Assembly: GCF_000516985.1 (NCBI RefSeq)
Contig: NW_006917091.1
Span: forward strand, 3,369,022 to 3,433,021
DNA from: Pestalotiopsis fici W106-1
Lineage: Eukaryota; Ascomycota; Sordariomycetes; Amphisphaeriales; Sporocadaceae
Length of the DNA stretch: 64,000 nt
Direction of reading: 5' to 3'
Below the pieces are notes generated by a model that did not search any database, had not been told where the DNA came from, and saw only the letters and a program-made list of their open reading frames with translations. Positions within the stretch are counted from its first letter, which is position 1. Every line of letters starts with the position of its first letter. The translations under genes and the position numbers were made by a program. This document shows positions 51,446 to 64,000 of the stretch, piece after piece.

Positions 51446-51545
51446 NNNNNNNNNNNNNNNNNNNNNNNNNNNNNNNNNNNNNNNNNNNNNNNNNNNNNNN
51501 NNNNNNNNNNNNNNNNNNNNNNNNNNNNNNNNNNNNNNNNNNNNN
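51446..51545. other. assembly gap (100 N)
   Basis: Exactly 100 N, the conventional length for a gap of unknown size between contigs. Linkage between the recognition cluster and the NRPS/ABC locus therefore depends on the scaffolder. Confidence 0.99.
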
Positions 51546-54500
51546 GAGAAGGGGAGGGGGCAGGCGACCAGAAGGGGAATTTGGCAACGTCTGTCTGCAT
51601 GCGGGTCTTGGGTCAACACACAACAAACGACGTGAAATCAAGTTATTATGGTGGCGCTGGTCTCGAATTTTGAGTGGACGAAGGAGGGCCGGATATGTAT
51701 GCATCCGCTGGCGGTGATTGACGGAACTCCTTCCCCAAGCAGGCGCGTAGGAGTTGTGGGTACAAATACGGATCGGGATACTGTAATATAATTAGCCTTT
51801 AAATTGAGCCGCTTGGCTGCATTTTTCAAGGTAAAATCCCTGTAATGCTTGCGTGCTTGCTTTGACGCTTTTGGGGCGGTGCCTGATTACTGGGTGGTTT
51901 TGCTGCTTTGCTGTTGTTGAGGAAATAGTTCCAACGCCATTCCACCAGGATTCCCTTAACCATGACCAAGTTTAAAGGTTGGGGAAAGAAGAAAGAAAAA
52001 AGAGACCATTCTAGATCCGGCTACCACGTGGCGGATGGCGCCTGTGGCTAGGTCATAGCGTCGTCTGGGGAAGACTATACCTGGTGTACTATGTAAAACG
52101 TTCGGAACCAAACTTCAGCCACTGGTTCGCTCAGCTCCGTGTTAGCATGGAAGGCAGAAGGAACACTGACATGGATGGGGATGGGAGAGACGGTAAGTCG
52201 TGGAAGACAAGTCTCCGTGTGTGTGAGTGTGAGTGAGTTGAGTGTGTGTGTGTGTGTGTGAGTGCCCAGGTGTGTGAGAGTGTGTGCGTGCTGACCTGCG
52301 TCAAAGGTGCGTACAAGACGTTCAGGTCTGCCGGAGAACGAATCAGAAAAAGAAAGGATGAAAGCGGGGATGGTATGCATGTCAATCTGCAAGGCTGACC
52401 GGCACCCATATCAAAATGACAAAATCCAAATCCCCTCCAGGGTTTTGTGCGTTTCCGCAATAGTCTCCTGCATGACTTCCTTGGCGCGTGGGGCCAATCA
52501 CAGACTATTCCCACCCTAGGAAGATATAGCCGTCGCTTCTTGATTGGCAATGGGGTTTGATTGTGCCATATTCGGCAAGCAACGGTCTTAGTATGGAAAA
52601 CAAGGAAAATTTTTGCGGCAAGGTCGAAATGGTAGTTGGGCTTGAAAAGGCGAAGTCTGGGAGAGAATGTCCGGGGGTTTCTGAGAGGGCCGGGTGATAT
52701 TCCGAAGCCATCGAAACAGAACCTTGAATCTTCAACAGTTGTACTCGCTGGGGATCGACCTCACGCTACGGCAGCTTGTACCTTAGGCTATCAGCTAAGA
52801 CTTAGGTAGTATCGGGAAAATTTCGTACCGTCTGCAGGCCCGTTAGACTCAATAGGACTATTGAAAGTATATGGCTATTTAAAGCACCTATATTGTTCAG
52901 CAACTAAGGGAAAGACACACATACTTTGATAGTGTTAAAGTAACAGCGCTCAAAAAGTATATTTTTGCAACCCATTGGAAGGGAGGGATGGTCGTACTCG
53001 AGGGCAGGTGAGCGATTGACGCGTTACCATCTGATACAGTAAAACTGCCGGTTGCCAGTTTGGTACTTTGTGGGCAGCCAGTGATGTATTGCACGCCTCG
53101 CCCGCAGGAGCCACTCAGCTACAATGGAGGGAAAAAGTACCGAGCTACAGGAGCAATGAGCACTGCCGTTCCCAATTTTCATGTTAAACTTGCGCTATTG
53201 GAAGCGTTTGCCTCGCGGCGCCTGCATCAAGAAGCGCCAGAGGCGATGATCATGATCATTTGCAGCGTCGGAAAGGTCTCTGCAGGGCATTCAGCTGTGC
53301 TGCACCTGGTCGTCTGCACGTATTGTTGTCCACTAGGCCAAGTGATTATGTCCTCGGGACCCAGCTAGGAAGAGCAGCTCCACAGAATAAGTGGCTTGCT
53401 TGGTCAGATTACTGTAATCTGCAATGGCCATCAGTCTCAAGCTTGCTCTCGTATCGTTGCAAGCACATTTTCTAGCGCGTCTGGCTCTGCCTCCAATGCC
53501 CAGGTATTCCAGGACAGTCGGTGAGTAGACGCCTTATGACGCGGCCAAAACTTCAGCTGAAACCTCTAGTACGATATCATATTGGGGTCGTTGGTGGCTG
53601 TCGCTCTGCTGCAAGGTTGCTGTATCAAAAAGTATACATTGTGTCGAAGTAACCTGTTGACATCATACTAGAGGGTGCCGTACCGTCATGCCGTCTCCTA
53701 CGTCCGTAGTCCATGGCTCACAATCAGGGGACATTGTGATGATAGGCCAGCGAGCCTACAAGGCGTTTCGATGTGATGTTGACCGGTAAACACAGAATGG
53801 TTGAGAACACTGGACATTTGTCATCCGACGTGGCTGGGATAGGGGTCCATCACTCGAGCCACTCGTGGCCCCCAGAAGCTTCGTGTTGTAGTCTCATGCC
53901 CTCATCCTGTGTGCTGCGTGGGGTTGGTCGGGTGCCGTACGGGAAATCGCTCTGTCGGATGGACCTGTCCGATCAAGTAAAGTGAGATCTGAGAAATCCC
54001 ACGATCTCGTAGCATTCGATCGAGGGATGCATCCAATTTTTTTTTCCTGACCAGTCGTATGCAAGACGTGTTGACTGCACTACTCTCGGTATTGACGAGA
54101 CCCGTGGACAAAGTGTGATGAACAAGGCGACAATCATACGATAAAACGTCACATTTACAAAAAGGGATGGGAAGTGACCCTGATTTAAATGGTCGTCGCG
54201 GCCTCGACCAAAGACACAATGCGAGGTGCGGAGCCGCCAGCCTGGAGCTCCAAGCCTCACACAGTGCACCAGGCCACATTTCATGTTGTGTATTATTATT
54301 CCGCGTCGTTGGGCATCGGGACTTTGCGCGGCCGCATCATGCTGTACACTGTAGGGAACCCATGGATGTTGGACGAATGCACGGTTGACCGAAATGGGAA
54401 AAACGCGTGCATGCCCTGGAGATTGTAGGGCAACAAATTGTCGCAGTGAGCAAGTGCTGCGACGAGTCAGACAGAAGAGAGAAAAAAGAAAATAAGGAGA

Positions 54501-55363
54501 CGAATTCCCAGGCCCAGAACGTCCCCATTTTCGGCCCAGTGGGCAGATGTATGCATGCGCTGGAAGCAGAATTGGGACAGTGGTTGCTGTTCTGGTCTGG
54601 ACTTGAGTTTGCATAAGCTTTTAGCTCGTGGGCGGCGCCACAAACACCCGCCCGTCCGATCGGAAAATATCTCAGCGCCGCAATCGTGGGGTTGCTTAGG
54701 TAGTACACTAGAGGGTGAGAATTAGGGCAAGGAGGGACCTGGATCATGGTTCGAAGAATTCCAACGGGAGACTTGGCCAGGCCCTCAGGTACCCGTGGCT
54801 AGACACCAACGTAGCGCTTCGTTAGCTGACTTAGCGCACTGGTGCGCCTGTTGAATTCCTATGGTACGACAGGAGCAGCAAGCCATGGCCCACAGCACCC
54901 AGTTTCGCACCTGTTGCAGTATAACTCTTGCACTACGTGCATGTTGTCATGATATATGTAAAGCATTAACGTGATAAAGTCAATGGGACATTTGGGTGAG
55001 ATGCAAGGCTAGGCACTATGCTAAGTAGTCCAAGGTGTATGTGTATTTCTTCGTGTATTGATGACATTCATGTTAGAGCTGGTTGGATCAGGTTTATGGC
55101 TCAAAGCCGACCACCACCGGCAACTTCCGCTCCGCCCCGCTACCCTACCTGGGGTTACAGGTTCCTCCCGCCGCCATCCTGGAAACCGTCGCAATCGATG
55201 GCAAAGACCAAGGAGTGGTGGATCGTTGACAGCTACGTGGGAACGAACCCGGGAACTTGACAGTCTCCACCAGTTCCCAGCAATATGATCGCCAATTATA
55301 GGTAGCAATCCAAGATCAGATGTACAGGGCTCGAACCCCCTCTTTCCCTGCGCAGCCGCCCTA
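51546..55363. other. 3.8-kb gene-poor region downstream of the ABC transporter gene
   Basis: No supported coding sequence. It contains a GT-rich microsatellite at 52215-52290 and a degenerate tRNA-like segment at about 52740-52810 (minus). Short frames on both strands lack motifs. Confidence 0.5.
52215..52290 (+). repeat. (GT)n microsatellite, interrupted
   Basis: GTGTGTGAGTGTGAGTGAGT-type sequence continuing into a perfect GT run and further GTGTGTGAGAGTGTGTGCG units. Confidence 0.85.
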
Positions 55364-58300
55364 TCATGATTCGTACAGCGTCTTGAAGGCCGAGGGGCGT
55401 GTGAGCAGGTCTCGTGGGTTCCCCTCCTCAATGATGCCGCCTTTGTCAAGCACCAGCACTCTGTCAAAGTCCATGATTGTGTCCAAGCGATGAGCAACGC
55501 ACAGCACGGTCGCGTCCTTGAACCTTTCCCGCACAAGCGATATCATCAAAGCCTCAGACTCCTCGTCGAGACTGAATTCTAATGTCAACCGCCAAGCTCT
55601 TTGATCGTCATCAGGAAGAAATTTGCTTACCTGCTTGATGCTTCATCCATGATCACGACCCGCGAATGGCCAAGCAGTGCCCGGGCCAGACTAAATAATT
55701 GTTGTTGGCCTTTCGAAAAGAGCTCTTCATTGACTTCGGCGTCGAGACCGCCCTTGGCTTCTACAACGCTCCAAAGTTTCACAGCCTGGAGCGCTTGAAT
55801 GATGGCTTCGTCTGCAAATTTGCCTTGCGGATCTGTGTTTAGACGAACATTTCCGGCAAAAGAAACAGGATCTTGAGGCACGGTCGTCAACCTCTCACGG
55901 AGGGTTTCGCGGGGGATGCGGGAAGTGTCGAGGCCGTCGATCGTAATTGTCCCACGGGGATTCATCAGGTGGAGAAGCGCTAGGAGCGTTGAACTCTTGC
56001 CGCTGAAGTGGTCCATATTAGCAACTGCATACACCGATGACATAGGATGATAGAAATGCCTTACCTTCCACTGCGACCACAAATTCCTATCTTTTCACCA
56101 TCATTAATCTGCAACGACAGATTTGATATGGCAGTTTGTTCGTCGTCGTCCTTGTACGACGCAGTGACATTGTCAAAGACAATGGTTCCCGTCGAGGGCC
56201 ACGCATCGGGCGGCTGGAGATCCTCTGTTGCGAGGTTCTCATCCGGCGTGGACTCCTCATATCTCTTGACACGCGCCACGGCTCCTATCGAAGTCTCGAG
56301 CATTGTCCAGCTCGTGATGGCCGACTTGAGTGCAGCACTAAGATTCATAATGTTGAAGAGAGCAACACCTGCGAAGCCTACGCTCGAGGAGTTTCGCAGC
56401 GCCACTGCGACAGCGATCAAGACCACTGCTAAACAAGCGACTATGAGATCCAAGACTAGATTGAGCCATCTTTGAATGCTGTAAAGAAGGTAAAATGGCT
56501 TTTGCGAAAAGTCAAGGCGCTCGTCTGCTTTGGTGATCAGGTCATCTTGCCACCCAAAGGCTCTGACAGTTGCCAAGCCGTTCAGAGTCTCCAAGAATTG
56601 AGAACTATTTGCTGTTAGTTGGGACAGAACTCATAAGATGGCAGCTTGGGTGTCTTTGCAGCTGGACCAGAAGTTGACGTACTAGATGGGACTCTTGGCC
56701 TCCAGGTCCAAGAACCGGAGTTGTCTGGAGGTTCGCAAGTAGAATCTCTGCAGTAACCAGAGGCCACCAAATAATATTGGATAACCAATGAGGAGCCACA
56801 CTGAGGCGGGTATGATCATGAGAGCCTGCGCAATGCAGGTCAAGCCATCTGCAGAAATGTAAGTGCATGGTTTCATGGGCAAAGGTCTGCTATGATGACA
56901 TACTGCATACGAAATTAATGAGTGAGAAGGGTAACTCGGCGTCGATGAGGTTCATATCTTGACTGAATCTGCTTGGTGTTAGACCACTGAGCATTTACGA
57001 ATGTGGATGCGGATGGAAATTTACCGATTGGTGATAGATCCCGTGTCTGTGACTCCAAAAAAGGATAAGGGAGCCCTGTCGCCTGTTAGTTACCCGGCTC
57101 ATGCCATTACGGGGGTTTTTGCAAGGGCATGCAGTACCTCATGGTACATGTCAAAAGTGTGTAATGTAGCTTTGAGCCTGAGATGACGGCCAGGTTCAAT
57201 AAAACGTGCCTGTATGGGGTGTTCTCTTAGTATGGTGACTTTACGTGGTACGATTCTGAGAATTCTTTCATCCACTTACCAGCACACCAACGCCAGAGCA
57301 ACGAGCGCAGCAACCTCCAGGGCTGCGAATATGCCCAGCCACTTGCTGTTGTGTACGTTCGGCTCTCGATCATTGTCCTCGCCCCACCAGGAAAGGATGA
57401 TCTCTGACGGGTATCATGATTAGCTCAACACGGAAGACAGCCAATCCCAACCAGGTGGCCCTGCACTTACCCGGAAATTTAAGACAAAATACTAGGGTAA
57501 CCTGCAGGGCGAAAAACACTATTGTTTTGGGCCAACCAAAGGTGGAGAAGTAATACTTGTACACTGAGCCGTCGCCCAGGCGTTGGGTTTCCTCGTCGAC
57601 AGAGCTCTCTGACGCGGACGGCACCGGCTGTGAAGGTTCAAAAGCTGGCTCGTGTTTGTGGATCGCGGTCAAAGATGGGTCTTGGGTGATGGCATCCACG
57701 CCCTCAAGTACAGCGGCAAGTGTCTCCTCACCACCTAACTGTTCTGGTTGCCCCTGCTTGACGATCCGGCTCTCGGAATTGAGAGCAACAATTTCGTCGG
57801 CATGGACGAGAAGATGTGCTATGTTCTTGTTAGACAGACTCTTCGGCTTTGACGGATAGATACCACGCACCAGCATGAGTTACCAAGATGGCCGTGGTTC
57901 CCTGGGACTTGAGTAGACCATTAGGACCAAACACCTCTCGTATGACGTGCGATTGCGTCTCCATGTCCAAACCACTAAAAACGTCGTCAAATATCGCAAT
58001 TTTGCGCCTGGAATATACGGCCCGTGCAATTGCCTACCAATGTTAGTAGGTTCTGATTAATCATGTTGCATGGGTATTGACTGGTACTTACGACTCGCTG
58101 CTTTTGCCCTCCACTTAGACTCAGGCCATTGCTGCCGATGTTCACTTGATCGCCCTGGCTGAAGCGTTCGATGTCCTGTTTGAGCGCACACGCATCTACG
58201 ACCTGGCTGTATCTGGCCGCCTCAAAGTGACTGGTGCCTAGAATATTCGCTCGCAACGTCTCGTTTGCCAGCCAGGGATTCTGGTCACAGAATGCAATGC

Positions 58301-60724
58301 TATGGGACGAAAGCTCCACTGTACCACGACATACTGGTGTCTCCCCTAGAATACCCTTCAGGAGAGTCGTCTTTCCAGAGGCAATCGGTCCAGTGATCAT
58401 GGTTAGTTTGCCCGAAGCGATCTCGAGATCCAAGTTTTGTAGCAGTGGATCAGCCTTTGCGTCCCACCCAAAAGAAGCACTCTGTAATCGAAGGGCAGCA
58501 CTGTTGCCAAGGGCCTTTTCATTCCCGTCATCCGAGTCTGAACTCAGGGAAGAGTCCTTGTTTGACTTTTGTGCTAGTGACTTTTCAGAATTGGTCTCTG
58601 AGATGCTGGGGCGGTCAGGAACGCCGTCTTCATACACATAGTTCTGAATGCGAGAGAAACATGCTACACCTGCAATGATCTCGGGCACATAAGAGAACAA
58701 GAGGTCAAGAGGTTGTGTGATGAGTGACAACAGAGACAGGGTAGTGAAGATATGACTTGAGTCCAAGCCAGTTGCGTCCGCATTTCGAGCGAAGATGCCA
58801 AATGTGGCCACTGGGGCCAAAGTGACGGGAATGAATGCTGAACGTTGTCAGCAGTAACTCTGAATACGGACATGGCGCATAAAAGGTCTACTCACAGACT
58901 GCGACGACTCCAAGAAGCATCAATCTAAAGCTTCGTGCCGACGCTATCTCTCGAAGGCGCAGATCCTGCAAGATTTCCACTGCTTTTCTTGACCAGCCAA
59001 GCATTTTGACTCCTTTAATCGAACCGAGGAGTGAAGAAGTGACCGCTGTAGTGGATAACAGGATTAGCTACTTGACGTTCCTGTTCTCAATCTTCCTGTT
59101 TTTCTGCCCCCGACTTACCAACTCTCTTTTCCAAAGCAGCCATCCATTTGACTTGGAATGTTCCTGCAAAACTAGACAAGACGAGCGAAAGGAATGTGCA
59201 GACTGCCGCAAATTAGTCCACTGAAAAAAATTTTTCAACTGTGCTTGTAAGTGAGAATTACCGATGGATAAGACAATGGGTGCGATAAAGACTGCGCCGA
59301 CCTGACGGTAGAGAATATACATGGCGCAAGCAACTTGGATCAATGTCGACCAAGCGTCATGGATTTTGACCATACCAAGTACAATTCTTTCCACATCAGT
59401 ACTCATCAAAGTAATTGCCGAGGCATCACTAGCTACAGCCAGTGTAGCCGACATGGTCTTCCTGTAGATGGATGTGACCAGGACACCGCGTAGCATGACG
59501 ACGAATCGGTACGACAGATGCTGACCCCATGCCGTAGAAACCTGAAGTTGGTTAAAAACAATTAACAGTGAACTATGAGAGGCTATACTCACAGCAATGC
59601 ATAGATATACTAGGCCATACGCCCCAATGAGTCCATATCCAACATTCTTCTGATCTTGACTGCCGTCATTTGGCGATCCCACATAATCCAGAATGGTGCT
59701 AATCAAGAACGGCTGTGCAAGTTGCGATGCAACAAGTACACAGTAAGGAAATACTGGTGCCATCAATGGCCCCCTGAGGGACCAGAATACAGTCAGGAGC
59801 AATGACTTCTTTTCCTTTTTAGCTGCATTTTGGTCAGATAATGATCGTCTTTCCCAATTGTACTGCGGCTTACCTTTATGGACTTGAGGACCGATGCGAT
59901 CCCAGAGAGACTGTGATAGCAATTTGGCATCAATGTCCGGCAGTTTTCCAACCGACAAGGCGCTCGAATACCCAGCACACATGAGCCGGTCAAGCCAAGT
60001 GAATAATGTGCGACTGAAGATCCCGCCCGTGACCTCCTTGCTCCAAGGCATTGAGCTAGGAAGGAGCCATCTTCGCTTGTTAGATTCTTCCAGAACTAAA
60101 GCCACTATCTTGATTACCATACAAGTGGTGAAGAGACCGGCAATTGATGACTGTGTATTCTTCAGCCACAGAGTCCGGACGCGCACAGCATCGAATAATA
60201 TGGAGATTAACAAATATGCGTCAAGAAGCAGAGAAGAACCAGCAGATTTTCTATGCTCTAGGAAAGAAAGTGTCATGAAGACGAGGCATTCCACCATGCT
60301 CAGGACAGCTGCTGGGACTGATGCCCGAGTACGGTACATTGAACGCCCGCCTGATGACCATAATGCCAATAAAGCAGCAGATAGAACAAGCAGAATTCCA
60401 AAAACAACCTATAAATTTTTATAAAAGTTTCCCATGAGTTAGTCAAGAATATTCGTCTTTCGTAATGCTCAATATGTAGTGGCTGGAGAAACTTACAAGT
60501 TTGACAGCGCTGAATACATGGCCCCCGACGCGGCGTTGTCGACCACTCAGCACTCCGATGCGAAGAAAAGCGAAAATCAAGAATATCGAAGAGGGCAGTA
60601 TGGATAAGATAGATTCTTCAAACAGAATCGTGAAGTCGAATGTTCGGACGCATTCATCAACAATTGGGCCAAAGGAGCCATCAACAGACGGCGAGCAGCC
60701 CGGACGCGCTGGATCGTCTGCCAT
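55364..60724 (-). CDS. ABCC-type (MRP-like) ABC exporter, full length, 16 exons
   Basis: Splicing at 15 GT-AG introns gives 4413 nt and 1470 aa, normal for fungal ABCC transporters. Exons: 60724-60497, 60408-59593, 59541-59262, 59202-59119, 59045-58896, 58837-58092, 58033-57871, 57818-57471, 57403-57280, 57209-57138, 57075-57025, 56968-56904, 56848-56683, 56604-56065, 56002-55631, 55571-55364. The N-terminus (MADDPARPGC, then FDFTILFEESILSILPS) is a TMD0-type extension. NBD1 has GPIASGKTT (Walker A), LSLSGGQKQR (signature) and IAIFDDVFSGLD (Walker B with Asp for the catalytic Glu, usual in ABCC). NBD2 has GRSGSGKSS across an intron, FSKGQQQL (signature with Phe for Leu), VVIMDEASS and VAHRLD. 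It diverges from the NRPS gene, so product export or self-protection is the likely role. Drug efflux is the alternative. Confidence 0.92.
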
Positions 60725-63023
60725 GTTACCGATGTTGGAGATTATTTTTCGCAAAGCAACTCGGCTACTACTCGACGGCAGCTGCTCATATCCACTGCTG
60801 GCAAGATTGGTAATGACACGGGAGTCTAGGTGCTTATTGTGAAAAATAATCTGGACCGATTTGATCAAGTGTTTCCCCCCTGGCGATCGAGCCCGAGCTG
60901 TGCAGCGCGAACGTCTTGTCTTCCTGCCTTTTTGCAGAGGGCGTAAGATTATCAAACTATGGAAATGGCAAAGATCGACGTCATTGAGTGTTCGAGTCGA
61001 GAAAAAAGCATGCAGAGTTTGACAACGGGAGGAATATACAAATTTAGGCGTGCATGATCCCAAGGTACTCGAGGGTACTTTCGTGAGCCGAGCCTTGGCT
61101 GTATGCGTGCCCAGAATGCGTGTCAGCTATATCGAGTGCGAAGTACCTCGCAGGTGCCAGGGCAAGAGGAAAACGAGAAAATCGCCATCCTCTCGCTTGA
61201 CTGCATCGTAAGGAGCTGTCAACGGATATTGATCAATCAGGTGCCTACGGTGTGGGCCAGTTTGCAGCTGGCCTGGAAAGTTGAAAGGGCATCCAAGGCA
61301 TCCTCAATAAGTGGTTGGTCAGCGACTCATTCAGCCAGCGCTGGAGTGCAGTGGACTTGGCTACCGGAACGGGCTGACGGGGGAAACTCGAGCTAGAGAA
61401 GCTGAGGTGAGCCACTACCAGGTCCGGAGCGTGTGCCGTTCCTGGGCGTCAGGGGAGCGAGCGCCTTATTTCAGTTCTTTAGTACGCAGTGGTTGGGGTC
61501 CTTAGGGTTGCCATTAGGCAGGTCATCGCTGTCCTAGACCGCGCTGGGTTAGGTAGCTGGGGGACTGACAAAGACCTGTTAAATCCGTCAGAAACTTCAA
61601 GACCCCCAGAAACGCAGGGGTGGGAATGGCGCGCCGGCAGCAGGCCAACCGACGACCTAACAGGCTACATAGTCAGATTTTGGCGCGCTTGATTGGTCCG
61701 CTTGAGCCTCACGATCAGCTCCCGTTTGTGCGTTGCCATTCAGACCACAGACAAACATACAACAGCATCGATGAGATGGATGTCGCGCCTTTGACGTTGC
61801 ACCTTGCACCTGCAGCAAGCAATTTTTTCTTGTCTCCACGACATCGACCATCGAGACCTACTATGTACCTACTCGCCTGCGGCTGCCCAGACTCCGGCTA
61901 CTCTGTTCACGCCTCCATCCGCCCCTGCTTAACGCACAGCTCAATCGAGTGCGTGCATAGTATGTATTCCAAGTTTGGCACCTTGGGTCGGATTGTACAC
62001 GGCTCAATACTCCTCCACCTACGCCATCGCCTGGCGAAAGAGGCACCACGTCGGCCAATGGTCGACTCCATCCAGTATAGCCGGTCGTCCTTGTGTAAAA
62101 TCCCGAGCTCGATTTCCATCTTTCAAAACCAGCCCAGCGTGCCACTTGCGTCAACGTGCTGCTCTTTTTCCAGCCATGGGCTGGATTGAATAGTCATCAG
62201 TCCCTCATTGGACATCACTGCCGGCCACTGGACGTGAATAGTCATCAGTCTAGCACACCATGAACCCGAGGTTTGGGCCCCCGGGTCGTTCGCTATACCC
62301 ACGGCCCGAGTGTACCACAAGCTTTCCCCCCCTGGCAGGATCTTGCAATAATGAAAAGAAATTCGCCGCCCAAACAGGGTGTACATACATGCTTCTTGTG
62401 ACACATCACGACCTGATACAGTATGGTAGCCATGGCGAGGATGCCGCATTATCCTCAATGGAGTGTGACCCTAGTCTTGCTCGTTCCCAGTTCTATGGAT
62501 ATGGGTAAGCATACAGCGATGTGAGCCATGGGTTTAATGGTAGCGGATCTATATACCATCATCTCCCAAGGAAAAGATCGTCGGTCAGTGTCAAGCTCAA
62601 ACAGCGTGGACTCTGTTTCTGGTCTTTTGAATCCTAGTCAACCATCCTTTGTGAAAGAGACACTCGAACCTGTACTTTATCCACCAATCTTCGAGCATAT
62701 ACCTCGTGATCATCAACACGAGGCTCTCAACACATCGCGCTGCCATCGGCAATCAGAAAACTAGTCACTTCTGGGCAGCAAACGATCTACATTTTTCCTG
62801 CAGACTGCTAATACCAGTAAACTCGGGAACAAATGCAACATACAGCTGCATCATCAGTCTAGACGAAGACATCTTTTTTGTCTACAAAGCGCTGCAAGAT
62901 ACTTGCCCACCTGTATATTCTATTCTTGCATTCATTTAGCAAGTATCCGAGAACATAATCGAGCAACAAGAGTACATACTATAGCACACGTAAGTCATAC
63001 CATCAATTCTAAAAGCTAACGAA
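60725..63023. promoter_or_regulatory. 2.3-kb divergent intergenic region between ABC exporter and NRPS
   Basis: The exporter starts leftward at 60724 and the NRPS rightward at 63024. Frames inside (for example 61620-62189) show no domain and overlap on both strands. The region should contain the promoters of both genes and is the natural place for cluster-regulator sites, but I could not identify a specific operator. Confidence 0.5.
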
Positions 63024-64000
63024 ATGTCGCCCGCACAAAATGAGGGCGAACTTGATGCTCGTCCCACTGCTTCATTGAGCTTGGACGAGCTCGAGTCATA
63101 CAACACATGCATATTTCCTACTCTTTCCAATGCTAGGGCCTCGGGAGACAATGACTTGTCATCTTTCGACACGGTCGTAGCCTGCATGGGGGAAGTTTTG
63201 GAATTCTGCAACACCCACGATATATCCGTCACCAGTCTTCTCCAGGCAGTCTGGTCCATTGTGTTGGGAGGATACACAGGATCATCTGGGATAACCTTTG
63301 TCATCCATGATGCCGAGCAAGGCCACTCCGTCTTACTATTTGGAGTGCAATTGGACTGGGCAAATTCTCTGCAAGATACTGTCCAACATGTCCACCAGTC
63401 GGAAAAGTCTGTCGTGCCACTTGACACAGAGCAACGACAGCGCCTCCTCCAGCCTGGACCTGTCCATATAACCAACACTGAGCTCCGATTTAATCTGAGC
63501 GGGAGCCATATTCCGGATAATGATGCCAAAATGGTTGAAGCTACCCTGGTAAGCCAACTGGACCTGGTTTCTGATATCCTCGGGCCTGACGCTGACTACT
63601 GTGCAAGGCTGATGTAACACTCGGCTTCTCAGAAGACAACAGGAATCTCATCCTGAACCTGAGATATCGCTCTTCAATACTCAACGATGAACGCTCACTC
63701 GTTGTGGCTGAGACTTTCAAGTCTACTCTCGATGCCATTCGCAGCAGGGGGCATTTACGCTTGGATCAGCATGACTTCCTTGGTCAAAATGACAAGGAAA
63801 GAATTCGTGATTGGAATGGAACTCTTGAGGAGTCGAGAAAGACCTCTACGCTTCATGCACCATTTGAGTGCATGGCAGTTGAGAAACCTCACAATGCCGC
63901 CATTGATTCTTGGGACGGGCGGTTGACATACGCCGAGCTCGACCACTTAGCTACTCGACTCTCACAAGGACTACGGCAACTGGGAATTGGCCCGGAGTCA
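63024..64000 (+). CDS. non-ribosomal peptide synthetase, N-terminal part (runs off the window)
   Basis: Exon 63024-63548, a 59-bp intron (63549-63607; GTAAGC donor, CTGAC branch, AAG acceptor) and an exon from 63608 to the window end give the first 306 residues. Residues 1 to about 230 are the C-terminal half of a condensation domain (EFCNTHDISVTSLLQAVWSI, VLGGYTGSSG, then LRFNLSG); there is no HHxxxDG motif, so this half domain cannot condense by itself. From about residue 250 the linker into an adenylation domain begins (HAPFECMAVEKPHNAAI, then RLTYAELDHLATRLSQGLR), the A1 core. Fungal NRPSs often start with such a partial C domain. The substrate code lies beyond the window. The adjacent divergent ABCC exporter supports a biosynthetic cluster. 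Confidence 0.9.

Noticed and set aside
52131..52550. Minus-strand 139-codon frame
   Set aside because: Most of it is the translation of the GT microsatellite (His-Thr-His-Thr repeats).
52740..52812. tRNA-like sequence on the minus strand (A-box-like TAGCTGATAGCC and B-box-like GGTCGATCCCC)
   Set aside because: The B box lacks one base of the consensus, the anticodon stem has a mismatch and position 33 is not T; at best a degenerate tRNA or SINE remnant.
61620..62189. Plus-strand 189-codon frame between exporter and NRPS
   Set aside because: No domain, Ser/His/Arg-rich, overlapped by minus-strand frames; treated as intergenic.

Overview
The window is nuclear DNA of a filamentous ascomycete (Pezizomycotina; Sordariomycete/Hypocreales-like is my guess, not proven). 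The grounds are short 47-90 bp GT-AG introns with CTRAY-like branch points, fungus-specific protein families, a non-ribosomal peptide synthetase (NRPS) next to an ABCC transporter, and a large repeat-induced point mutation (RIP) block. A run of 100 N at 51446-51545 is an assembly gap, so continuity across it is assumed by the assembler.

Region 1 (1 to about 27840) is one AT-rich block in which CA/TG dinucleotides are nearly absent and TA is abundant, the mark of RIP. No intact gene survives, but decayed reading frames remain legible because nearly all in-frame stops are TAA/TAG (from CAA/CAG). The leftmost is a Ty1/copia retrotransposon on the minus strand: reverse transcriptase, integrase, GAG-pre-integrase and Gag CCHC zinc knuckle can be read from the left edge to about 3240. 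The block ends abruptly at about 27840.

Region 2 (27.8-44.6 kb) is an accessory gene cluster of normal base composition: a protein kinase whose 5' end is lost at the block edge; a 742-aa C2H2-like zinc-finger protein; a 998-aa DUF7580-like protein fused to a subtilisin (S8) protease with an intact Asp/His/Ser triad; and, convergent to it with 119 bp between stop codons, a 288-aa protein I assign to the fungal gasdermin-like family (HET-Q1/RCD-1). A gasdermin next to an S8 protease is the layout of the Podospora het-Q1/het-Q2 cell-death pair. Around them lie two CorA-like two-helix membrane protein genes (one intact, one truncated and frameshifted), a 420-bp terminal-inverted-repeat element, and a 99-aa three-exon gene whose whole product is also fused to the C-terminus of the zinc-finger protein 10 kb away. 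The cluster looks like a non-self-recognition or regulated-cell-death locus.

Region 3 (44.6-55.3 kb) is mostly gene-poor, apart from a CENP-B-type helix-turn-helix protein at 50849-51415 just before the gap.

Region 4 (55.3-64 kb) is the edge of a secondary-metabolite cluster. A complete 16-exon ABCC exporter gene (1470 aa, minus) and the start of an NRPS (plus, running off the window) diverge from a 2.3-kb intergenic region. The NRPS begins with a half condensation domain followed by an adenylation domain. The exporter presumably moves the peptide product or protects the producer.
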